A stretch of 11,537 bases of DNA from a bacterium (GTDB lineage Bacteria; UBP15; UBA6099; DSWB01): positions 1 through 11,537 of the forward strand of contig JAGUYV010000473.1 in the NCBI GenBank assembly GCA_020061125.1, in the 5' to 3' direction. This document shows, in pieces, positions 1-6,317 of this stretch. The first letter of the stretch is position 1. Each line of letters starts with the position of its first letter. A program made the position numbers and the translations under genes. Below the pieces are notes generated by a model. It was not told the origin of the DNA, ran no database searches, and saw only the letters and a list, made by a program, of their open reading frames with translations.

Positions 1-720
1 CTGCACGCGCGCCGTACCGCTTCCGCCCTGGTGTGTTGTTCCAGCCTTGTTGCAAGCCAGTACCGCACGCACCAGGCGCCTATGATTATCCCTCCGGGCG
101 AAGACCCCGCCCAATTCGCGCCGGAGGAGCAAGGCCAATCGGTGCGTGAACGGCTCGGCATTCCCGCCAATGCGCCCGTGGCAGGCATGGCTGCGGACCA
201 GCATCCTGGCCGGGGACACGCCCTGTTCCTTCGCGCCGCCGCACGGATCCGCGAGGATGTGCGCGATGCGCACTTTGTGATCGCCGGGCTGAACGCAGAC
301 TCGGACCTCGCGCGCGAACTGACCGCCAGCGCGGAGCAGTACGGCCTGGCCTCTCGCCTGTTTATACCGGGACACGAATTCGACGAGGTTTCGCTGATTG
401 GCGCCATGGATGTATTCGTGCATCCATCGCAAAGGACCGAGCCGTTCGGCCGCGACATCGTGCGGGCCATGCTGCTGGGCAAGCCCGTGGCCGCATCCGC
501 ATCGGGCGGACCGGACGAAATCGTGCGCAATGCGGAAACCGGCATTCTCGTGGACGCCGGGGATTCCGTGCGCCTGGCCCGCGCCGTGGTGCAGCTTCTG
601 GACAACCCCGAGGTCATGAGCGCTTTCGGAGAAAACGGGCGCGCCCGCGCCCTCGACATGTTCACTATGGAGAGAACCGCGCGGGAATTCCAGGCTCTGC
701 TGGAGCGTGTAATCGCATGA
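1..720 (+). CDS. Glycosyltransferase family 4, C-terminal part (5' truncated by window)
   Basis: The frame is open from base 1 to the TGA at 718-720, giving 239 residues. The GTG at 31 is not the true start, because the N-terminal acceptor-binding Rossmann domain of a GT-B enzyme is missing and must lie upstream of the window. What remains is the nucleotide-sugar-binding domain: a [12 protein letters not shown] segment near 187-225, equivalent to the GxxxxxKGH phosphate-binding loop of GT4 enzymes, then FVIAG, then [19 protein letters not shown] near 418-473, then SGGPDEIV and TGILVDAGD. Members of this family transfer a sugar from a nucleotide donor to a lipid-linked oligosaccharide at the cytoplasmic face of the inner membrane. 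Donor and acceptor cannot be read from sequence. Oddity: the second glutamate of the EX7E motif is arginine (CGG at 463-465). The next gene overlaps it by ATGA, so the two are probably translationally coupled. The family is confident; the specificity is unknown. Confidence 0.9.
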   Translation: MHARRTASALVCCSSLVASQYRTHQAPMIIPPGEDPAQFAPEEQGQSVRERLGIPANAPVAGMAADQHPGRGHALFLRAAARIREDVRDAHFVIAGLNADSDLARELTASAEQYGLASRLFIPGHEFDEVSLIGAMDVFVHPSQRTEPFGRDIVRAMLLGKPVAASASGGPDEIVRNAETGILVDAGDSVRLARAVVQLLDNPEVMSAFGENGRARALDMFTMERTAREFQALLERVIA

Positions 721-1823
721 ATGTGGCGCTGGCGCACGAGTTTCTTGTCACCTGGGGCGGGTCCGATCTGGTGGCGCGCGAGTTCTGCAAAACTTTTCCC
801 GGCGCGCCCCTGCACACGGCCCTTTACAACGCCGCAGTCATGGACAGGCATTTTCAGGGCGTTGACATCCGCACCTCCGCGCTCCAGCGCTGGCCCATGG
901 CCCTCAAAAAGCACCGCCTCTATATGCCCTTCTTCCCGCTCGCCTTCGAGCAGTTCGATTTCACCGGATACGACCTGGTGTTGAGCAGCCACCATTACGC
1001 GGCCAAGGGCGTAGTCACCGGCGCGGACACATGCCACATCTGCTTCGTGCACACGCCCATGCGCTACGCCTGGGACTATTACCACGAGTACATGGCCGGG
1101 TTCGGCCGCATGGCGCGCCCGGCCCTGCGCTGGCTCTTTCACTGGCTGCGCGTGTGGGACGCCGCCAGCGCAAACCGCGTGGACTATTTCATCGCCAACG
1201 CGCACAATGTGGCCCGCCGCATCTGGAAACACTACCGCCGGCCCAGCACGGTCATTCACTCGCCCATTGAGGCGGACCGGTTCCGCATCGGCAACACCAT
1301 CGGCGATTATTATCTCGTGGTGTCCCGGCTGGTGCCCTACAAGCGCGTGGATCTGGCCGTGCAGGCGTTCTCCGCGCTCGGCGAAAAGCTCGTGGTGGCG
1401 GGCGACGGTCCGGAACTCAAGCGCCTCAAGGCCATGGCCGGACCCAATGTGGAATTCACGGGGTTCGTTGACGGAAAGCAGCTTGAAAATCTGTATTCCG
1501 GCTGCCGCGCTTTTCTGTTCCCTGGATTCGAGGACTTCGGCCTCACCCCGCTCGAGGCCCAGGCATCGGGCCGCCCGGTCATCGCCTACGGCGCGGGCGG
1601 CGCGCTCGAAACCGTCATCGAGGGACAAACCGGAACCTTTTTCAGGGAACAGACAGCGGACTCTCTGGCTGAAGCCGTGCGCCGGTTCGACTGGCAATCC
1701 ACGGACCCCGCCGCGGTGCGCGCACACGCGCAGCAATTCGACACGGCCGTGTTCAGGAAAAAAATCGCGGACTTTGCGCGGGACAGGTTTGAGGAATGGA
1801 AAGCATCCAGCCCGGCCCTGTGA
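717..1823 (+). CDS. Glycosyltransferase family 4 (mannosyltransferase-like)
   Basis: A complete GT-B fold glycosyltransferase of 368 residues, normal for GT4. The start is the ATG at 717, inside the ATGA overlap with the previous gene, with a GGAG about 11 bases upstream (702-705). It opens with [17 protein letters not shown], the glycine-rich N-terminal loop of the acceptor domain. It has [18 protein letters not shown] near residues 108-125, a stretch typical of the WbaZ-like branch. The donor domain carries [14 protein letters not shown] near residue 202 (conserved Arg and Lys), GDGPELKRL, and an intact EX7E motif with Glu272 and Glu280 in [19 protein letters not shown]. It should add one sugar, possibly mannose, to the undecaprenyl-linked repeat unit in the cytoplasm. 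The mannose guess rests only on the resemblance to WbaZ-like enzymes. Its place between another glycosyltransferase and the priming transferase supports a polysaccharide role. Confidence 0.93.
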   Translation: MNVALAHEFLVTWGGSDLVAREFCKTFPGAPLHTALYNAAVMDRHFQGVDIRTSALQRWPMALKKHRLYMPFFPLAFEQFDFTGYDLVLSSHHYAAKGVVTGADTCHICFVHTPMRYAWDYYHEYMAGFGRMARPALRWLFHWLRVWDAASANRVDYFIANAHNVARRIWKHYRRPSTVIHSPIEADRFRIGNTIGDYYLVVSRLVPYKRVDLAVQAFSALGEKLVVAGDGPELKRLKAMAGPNVEFTGFVDGKQLENLYSGCRAFLFPGFEDFGLTPLEAQASGRPVIAYGAGGALETVIEGQTGTFFREQTADSLAEAVRRFDWQSTDPAAVRAHAQQFDTAVFRKKIADFARDRFEEWKASSPAL

Positions 1824-1828
1824 GGGGG
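1823..1828 (+). promoter_or_regulatory. Ribosome binding site favouring the 1832 start
   Basis: AGGGGG lies 3 bases before the ATG at 1832, overlapping the stop codon of the preceding gene. The alternative in-frame ATG at 1796 has GAGGA directly abutting it with no spacing and only a weak AGG at a workable distance. I therefore prefer 1832, although its spacing is also short. Confidence 0.5.
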
Positions 1829-1831
1829 AAA

Positions 1832-3247
1832 ATGCCGCCCGCCGCGTTCCAGACCCTGTTCGCGGGCGTGCGGCTGGCCCTGGACGCTGGCCTGTCCCTG
1901 GCAGCGCCCGCACTTGCATATTTCTTCCGCTTCCGCATCGTGTCCCCGGAAATCGTCCCCCCTTCGCAGTCCAATTACATGCTGCTCGGCTACATATTCA
2001 CCGCTTTGAATATTTATTTTTTCATTGCATTCGGCACCTACAAACCTGTGCGCGGGCGTTCCATCATTGACGAAAATTTCGGCGTGGCCAAAGTGGTAGG
2101 CGCAAGCACGCTCATCATGCTGGCCTTCACATTCTTTTTCACGCGTTTCCTGTACTCGCGGCTCACCATCATCTACGCCATGTTGTTCGGAATCTTCCTT
2201 CTGGGCTTCGGGCGCGCATTTGCACTCATGATCGAGCGCGCCATGCTGCGCCGCGGGCACGGGCTGAAACGCCTGCTGTTCGCGGGCACGGGCCGGAATT
2301 TCAGGGCGCTGCGCCGCGCCGTGTCCGAGCGCCCGGACCTGGGATTCGCGCTCTGCGGCTATGTGGAGGAGCGACAGGATCATGCTCTGGCGGACGTCCC
2401 GCTTCTCGGCCCGCTGCATGAACTGGAGGCCGTCATTCTGCAGCACGAAATTCAGGAGCTTATCGTCACCCTGCGGCCCGAGGCGCACGACGCGGTCAGC
2501 GGAATTGTGGATCTGTGCGACCGGCACGGCGTGGACTGCCTGGTGGCGCCGGACCTGCAATCCATGATTGTGGGCGGCCATAACTATGACGAGATCGCGG
2601 GCATCCCGGTTATCCGGGTCAAGGGGCTTCGCATGCGCGGCCTGTCCGCGTTCGTCAAGCGCGCCGCCGATGTTGTTCTATCCCTGCTGATTCTGCTTCC
2701 GGCGCTGCCGCTCATGGCCGTTATCGCCGCGGCCATCCGCCTGGATTCCAGAGGACCGGTCTTCTATATGCAAAAGCGCGTTGGACTGGACGGCCGCGTG
2801 TTCTGGATGTTCAAGTTCCGCTCCATGCGCACAAATGTGGAAGCGTCCTCTGGGCCGGGCTGGTCCAGCGACAAAGATTCGCGCGTCACGCGCCTGGGTT
2901 TGATTCTGCGCAAGATGTCCCTGGACGAACTGCCCCAGATTTTCAATGTGCTGCGCGGAGACATGAGCCTGGTGGGGCCGCGCCCGGAACGCCCGTACTT
3001 CGTGGAACAATTCGAGAAGGATGTCCCGCGCTACATGCAGCGGCACCGCGTCAAGGCCGGCATGACCGGGTGGGCGCAGGTTAACGGTCTGCGCGGCGAC
3101 ACTTCCATAGAGGAGCGCGTGCAGTACGATCTCTACTACATCGAAAACTGGTCCCTGGGATTTGACATCAAAATCATCATTCTCACAGCCGTGGACATTG
3201 TCAAGGAAATCCCCGGCGTGGTGAAGCGGCTGAAAGAAAAGGATTGA
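1832..3247 (+). CDS. Undecaprenyl-phosphate sugar-1-phosphate transferase (WcaJ/polyprenyl glycosylphosphotransferase type)
   Basis: This is the priming enzyme of the repeat unit. It moves a sugar 1-phosphate from a UDP-sugar to undecaprenyl phosphate at the inner membrane. The length is 471 residues from the ATG at 1832, or 483 from the ATG at 1796, both normal for the large class. There are four hydrophobic segments near residues 8-30, 43-64, 82-105 and 108-131, then a Rossmann-like CoA_binding_3 domain starting RLLFAGTGRNFRAL near 145. A further membrane segment follows near 278-302. The bacterial sugar transferase domain comes last, with GPVFYMQKRVGLDGRVF, FKFRSMRTN, the catalytic acidic pair in SLDELPQIFNVLRGDMS (Asp365, Glu366), VGPRPERP, and GMTGWAQVNGLRGDT. 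The sugar (glucose, galactose or other) cannot be decided. It begins 8 bases after the previous gene and is followed 36 bases later by the radical SAM gene. Confidence 0.95.
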   Translation: MPPAAFQTLFAGVRLALDAGLSLAAPALAYFFRFRIVSPEIVPPSQSNYMLLGYIFTALNIYFFIAFGTYKPVRGRSIIDENFGVAKVVGASTLIMLAFTFFFTRFLYSRLTIIYAMLFGIFLLGFGRAFALMIERAMLRRGHGLKRLLFAGTGRNFRALRRAVSERPDLGFALCGYVEERQDHALADVPLLGPLHELEAVILQHEIQELIVTLRPEAHDAVSGIVDLCDRHGVDCLVAPDLQSMIVGGHNYDEIAGIPVIRVKGLRMRGLSAFVKRAADVVLSLLILLPALPLMAVIAAAIRLDSRGPVFYMQKRVGLDGRVFWMFKFRSMRTNVEASSGPGWSSDKDSRVTRLGLILRKMSLDELPQIFNVLRGDMSLVGPRPERPYFVEQFEKDVPRYMQRHRVKAGMTGWAQVNGLRGDTSIEERVQYDLYYIENWSLGFDIKIIILTAVDIVKEIPGVVKRLKEKD

Positions 3248-3283
3248 CGCCGGGAACGCGCCGCTGGCGCCCGGCAGCCCGAC

Positions 3284-4699
3284 ATGAAGATCTGCCTGAT
3301 TCAGCCATACGACGCGCGCCGCCATTATTACGCCATGATCCCGAGCGCGGGGCTTGCCAGTCTGGCCGCGGTGTGCGGCCGCGCCGGCCATTCCGTGCGC
3401 GTCATAGACGCCCTGGCGCGCCGGCTTTCTCCGGAGCGGGTTGCGGACCTGACGCGGCGTGAGCATCCGGATGTAGCCGGCGTCACTTTTTTCACCCCGG
3501 ACCACGCCGCGGTGCGCGAAACCGTGCGAGAACTCGCCCGCATCACCCCCCGCCCCGTCATCGCCCTCGGCGGCCCGCATCCCACCTTCGAGCCGGAGGA
3601 AACCTTGCGCAGTATCCCGGACGCGGATGTCTTGTTTCTGGCCGAAGCAGAAAACTCGTTCCCCGCGTTTCTGCGGGAATTGGAAATCACCGCGAACGCG
3701 TCCCATGCGGCGCTGCGCACGCCGGGCACGGCGTTCCGCGAAGCGGGCGAAACCCACATCGCACCCGCGCCGCAGCCCGTGGACCTGCGCTCTCTGCCAC
3801 GACCCGATTGGGCGCTGTTCGAGCCGGAAAAATATCCCACCGCGCCCAACGGCATCTTCTCCCGTCACCCCCGCGTGGCCCCTGTCATCGCCACCCGCGG
3901 CTGCCGCTTCAATTGCTCCTATTGCGCCGTGGGCCGCATGCTCGGTCACACAGTGCGCACTCGCGACCCGAATGACATCGCGCAGGAAATCGCGGAACTC
4001 CGGGAACGCGGCGTCGGAGAAATCCATTTTATGGACGACTCGTTCACCGCGGACCGCGATTTCGTTCTGGCGCTCTGCGAGGAGTTGATGAAAAGCAACC
4101 CGGGCCTGGTCTGGGCATGCCCCAACGGCGTACGCCTGGACTCACTGGACGAACCCGTGCTGCGCGCCATGCAGCGCGCCGGGTGTTATTCCTTCGCCGT
4201 AGGCATCGAATCGGGATCCCAGCAAATCCTCGACAGCATGAACAAGGGCCTGAACCTCGAAACCGTGACAGAAAAAGTGCGCCTGGTGCGCCGCGCAACA
4301 AATATCAGGATGACAGGCTTTTTCATCATCGGGTATCCCGGCGAAACCGCCTCGGACATCGAACGCACAATCCGCCTGGCCCTGGACCTGCCCCTGCACC
4401 GCGCCAATTTTTTCAACTTCACGCCCTTCCCCGGAAGCCGCATCTACGAAAAACTCAAGAACAACGGCGAACTCCGGGATCTGGATTATTCGTCCCTGTA
4501 CATTCACAAAATCGCGTACGCGCCCGAAGGTATGACCAAACAGCAACTCGAGGAGCTTCAAAAACGGGCGCACCTGCGCTTTTACTTGAGACCGCGCATC
4601 CTGGCCGGACTCATGTCCGAAGTCAAATCCCCGGCCCAGGCGCGCACCGTGATCGCCCGCGCCGGATCCATTCTGTTCCCGCACGGGCACAGACAGTAA
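3284..4699 (+). CDS. B12-binding-domain radical SAM protein
   Basis: A 471-residue protein laid out like BchE/HpnJ-type radical SAM enzymes. Residues 1 to about 135 form a cobalamin-binding-like Rossmann domain (MKICLIQPYD, GLASLAAVCGRAGHSVRVID, VAGVTFFTPDH, IALGGPHPTFEPEE). No DxHxxG motif is visible, which is usual for this class and would fit base-off binding without a His ligand. A linker with SLPRPDWALF follows. The radical SAM core starts near 200 with RGCRFNCSYC, giving the 4Fe-4S ligands Cys207, Cys211 and Cys214 in the CxxxCxxC spacing. It continues with IHFMDDSF, FAVGIESGSQQILDSMNKG and GFFIIGYPGET. Family members carry out radical methylations, ring rearrangements and similar steps; the substrate here is unknown. 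The start at 3284 gives the expected N-terminus, although no clear Shine-Dalgarno precedes it. Operon context suggests modification of the polysaccharide or a lipid precursor, but that is inference. Confidence 0.9.
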   Translation: MKICLIQPYDARRHYYAMIPSAGLASLAAVCGRAGHSVRVIDALARRLSPERVADLTRREHPDVAGVTFFTPDHAAVRETVRELARITPRPVIALGGPHPTFEPEETLRSIPDADVLFLAEAENSFPAFLRELEITANASHAALRTPGTAFREAGETHIAPAPQPVDLRSLPRPDWALFEPEKYPTAPNGIFSRHPRVAPVIATRGCRFNCSYCAVGRMLGHTVRTRDPNDIAQEIAELRERGVGEIHFMDDSFTADRDFVLALCEELMKSNPGLVWACPNGVRLDSLDEPVLRAMQRAGCYSFAVGIESGSQQILDSMNKGLNLETVTEKVRLVRRATNIRMTGFFIIGYPGETASDIERTIRLALDLPLHRANFFNFTPFPGSRIYEKLKNNGELRDLDYSSLYIHKIAYAPEGMTKQQLEELQKRAHLRFYLRPRILAGLMSEVKSPAQARTVIARAGSILFPHGHRQ

Positions 4700-4720
4700 C
4701 GACGCGGACAGGAGCCGCTT

Positions 4721-6130
4721 ATGTTTTTTTATATGATCGTATTCTTCAGCGCCGGATTCGTGGCTCTGGACATGCTTCACCGCAGGGTGCGGACCCGGTC
4801 CGCGGCGTTGCGCGCCAGCGTGTCCGCGCTGAAAATCGCATGCGGCATTCTGGGGTTCTGCTATCTGCGGCCCGTGCTGCAGGGATTCGCATCCACAAAT
4901 CCCTGGCTTGCGCTGGCGGGCGCCGCTGGCATCTCGCTCCTGGTGGCCAACGCGCACGGCTACAGGCCCGCGGCGCGCGCCTTTCTGGCCGTTCGCTGGC
5001 TTTTCATCATCGGCCTGCCTGTGTCCTCGCTCTGGTTCGTGGTGTTTTACAACACGCGGGACGATTGCGCCCGCGTCATGAGCGACGCGCGCATCAGGCC
5101 CCTGCTCTCCACCTGCGCGCCGCACACCGTCAACGGCCTCCAGCGACGGTTTCCGGACCAGTACTGGAAAACCGTGCTGCGCAATCTGCAGCCCCGCAGC
5201 GTGTTCCTATCCACAAAACCCGGATTCGCGTACATAGGGACAGGAAACGAGGAGCAGCACGAACCCGTCCAGCTTCTGGGCCTTGTGGATCGCCGCGACG
5301 GCAAACTGGTGCGCGCACAGAGCGCGCCCGCGGTGTTCCGAGGCTACTGCGACCCGGCCACAAAAAAATGCTCGGCCGCCATTTCCGGATCTTCAGAGCT
5401 TTATGTTTTCGACGACGCCACAGGCAAGCGGGAAAAGACCATAAAATTCCCGGTGCGCCCGCGCTTCATGCTCCACCCGCCCGATTCGCGCATCCTCTAC
5501 ATTGGCGGCGACCGCGACCCCATCGTGTCCGTGTTCGACCTCGATTCATTCTCCGTGATTTCCCATGGCCGCGGTCTGGCCGTCCACAGGGGCGTAGCCC
5601 TCAAGTGCCTGGGCGACGACCAGGACCAGGGCATGACCTTCATGGCCTTCAACACCAAAACCCGCGAGCTGAATATCACCCCCGAATGCCCCATCTACAA
5701 CACCCTGCTGCTGCGCACTTCCCTGGACACGAAAACTTCAGAACATTTCAACCTCGGATTCATCAACCATCTCTGGAGTATGGGCTACTTCCTGGGCATG
5801 GAGATTGATCCGGAACTCAACGAAATTTACATCGCCAGCCCATTGAGCGGATCCGTTTACATTTATGACTACAGCACGCTGCAGCTCAAGCACAGCATCC
5901 GCGTGGGAGTGGGACTGCGGGAAACCACTTACGATCCCCGCCGCAAACTCCTGTTCGCGGGACAGTATGTAAATGGATATTTATATGTCATAGACATGCG
6001 CGCGCGCGCGATTCGCGGCCAGATCTTCATTGGCAAGCGAAACCGGCAAATTCTGTTCGACCCAGCCACAAACCGGGTGCTCACCACCAGCGCAAACGGA
6101 TTTCTGGATGTAGATGTTTCCGGATTTTAG
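4721..6130 (+). CDS. Membrane-anchored protein with beta-propeller-like C-terminal domain, function unknown
   Basis: I do not recognise this 469-residue protein. The start is well supported by AGGAG at 4710-4714, 6 bases before the ATG. Hydrophobic segments lie near residues 1-19, 36-54, 60-77 and 86-110. Basic loops (HRRVRTR after the first, HGYRPAARAF before the fourth) predict an outside N-terminus and a periplasmic or extracellular region from about 111 to the end. That region shows repeated beta-strand blades of the YVTN/YncE type: ELYVFDDATGK, ILYIGGDRDPIVSVFDLDS, EIYIASPLSGSVYIYDYST, LLFAGQYVNGYLYVIDMRA and VLTTSANGFLDVDVS. It contains exactly six cysteines (116, 132, 210, 217, 296, 323), an even number compatible with disulfides. 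It follows the radical SAM gene by 21 bases and ends the operon. A role in assembly, export or sensing of the polysaccharide is possible but unproven; no catalytic motif is visible. Confidence 0.85.
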   Translation: MFFYMIVFFSAGFVALDMLHRRVRTRSAALRASVSALKIACGILGFCYLRPVLQGFASTNPWLALAGAAGISLLVANAHGYRPAARAFLAVRWLFIIGLPVSSLWFVVFYNTRDDCARVMSDARIRPLLSTCAPHTVNGLQRRFPDQYWKTVLRNLQPRSVFLSTKPGFAYIGTGNEEQHEPVQLLGLVDRRDGKLVRAQSAPAVFRGYCDPATKKCSAAISGSSELYVFDDATGKREKTIKFPVRPRFMLHPPDSRILYIGGDRDPIVSVFDLDSFSVISHGRGLAVHRGVALKCLGDDQDQGMTFMAFNTKTRELNITPECPIYNTLLLRTSLDTKTSEHFNLGFINHLWSMGYFLGMEIDPELNEIYIASPLSGSVYIYDYSTLQLKHSIRVGVGLRETTYDPRRKLLFAGQYVNGYLYVIDMRARAIRGQIFIGKRNRQILFDPATNRVLTTSANGFLDVDVSGF

Positions 6131-6192
6131 CGTTTTCCGGCGTTTTTCGCCTTAATTCCCGTTTTCCATAACTATTGATATTTTCTTGCCGC

Positions 6193-6221
6193 TTTACGAT
6201 CATATCCTCCTGTTTTATGAT
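6193..6221 (+). promoter_or_regulatory. Candidate sigma70-type promoter P1 for dnaE
   Basis: TTTACG at 6193-6198 (4 of 6 to TTGACA) and TATGAT at 6216-6221 (5 of 6 to TATAAT) are separated by exactly 17 bases. An overlapping TAAAAT at 6221-6226 offers an alternative -10. The site lies in the AT-rich gap about 97 bases upstream of the dnaE start. Its -10 sits inside a perfect 13-base palindrome (6213-6225). Confidence 0.5.
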
Positions 6222-6225
6222 AAAA
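6213..6225. repeat. 13-base perfect palindrome over the P1 -10 box
   Basis: TTTTAT, a central G, then ATAAAA form a perfect odd-length palindrome that contains the P1 -10 hexamer. It could be a repressor half-site pair or simply an AT-rich accident; the low base complexity makes chance symmetry fairly likely. Confidence 0.4.
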
Positions 6226-6231
6226 TAGGTT

Positions 6232-6261
6232 TTGACATATAAAGATTGCTGTTGTTAGAAA
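6232..6261 (+). promoter_or_regulatory. Candidate sigma70-type promoter P2 for dnaE
   Basis: A consensus -35 TTGACA at 6232-6237 is followed after 18 bases by TAGAAA at 6256-6261 (4 of 6 to TATAAT). The transcript would start near 6268, giving a leader of about 50 bases before the TTG at 6318. The -10 overlaps the left arm of the 6251-6273 inverted repeat, so a protein bound to that repeat would block this promoter. Confidence 0.5.
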
Positions 6262-6273
6262 ACTTTTAACAAC
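6251..6273. repeat. 23-base inverted repeat in the dnaE leader
   Basis: The arms GTTGTTAGAA (6251-6260) and TTTTAACAAC (6264-6273) pair over 10 positions, with one G-T wobble and a 3-base loop. The sequence overlaps the P2 -10 and is followed by TTTT at 6274-6277. It could be an operator, or an RNA hairpin acting as a weak terminator for the upstream operon. The stem is AT-rich, so the operator reading looks better to me. Confidence 0.55.
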
Positions 6274-6277
6274 TTTT

Positions 6278-6289
6278 GCGGATTTCCGC
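6278..6289 (+). repeat. Short GC hairpin in the dnaE leader
   Basis: GCGGA and TCCGC pair perfectly over 5 bases around a TT loop. It comes 4 bases after the larger inverted repeat and about 15 bases before the Shine-Dalgarno, so it would lie in the 5' untranslated RNA. It may be a stability or translation element, or chance. Confidence 0.35.
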
Positions 6290-6304
6290 TCACTATAAGA
6301 TATC

Positions 6305-6309
6305 GGGAG
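6305..6309 (+). promoter_or_regulatory. Ribosome binding site that fixes the dnaE TTG start
   Basis: GGGAG lies 8 bases upstream of the TTG at 6318. An earlier in-frame TTG at 6276 lies inside the hairpin region and would add 14 residues not found at the N-terminus of DnaE proteins, so 6318 is chosen. Confidence 0.7.
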
Positions 6310-6317
6310 AAAGCCTT

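Noticed and set aside
2678-4027. A 449-codon antisense frame across the priming transferase and radical SAM genes
   Set aside because: It overlaps two real genes on the opposite strand and has low-complexity Arg/Gly/Ala composition with no recognisable motif.
4117-5808. A 563-codon + strand frame spanning the radical SAM and propeller genes
   Set aside because: It overlaps two well-supported genes, is rich in Arg, Pro and His, and shows no domain; it is a frame shadow of GC-rich codons.
5998-6010. Alternating GC tract with Z-DNA potential
   Set aside because: It is 13 bases inside a coding region encoding Arg-Ala repeats; ordinary for this base composition.
6139-6151. GGCG-TTTTT-CGCC hairpin after the polysaccharide operon as a terminator
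   Set aside because: The stem is only 4 bases and is followed by TTAATT rather than a T run; too weak to call a rho-independent terminator.
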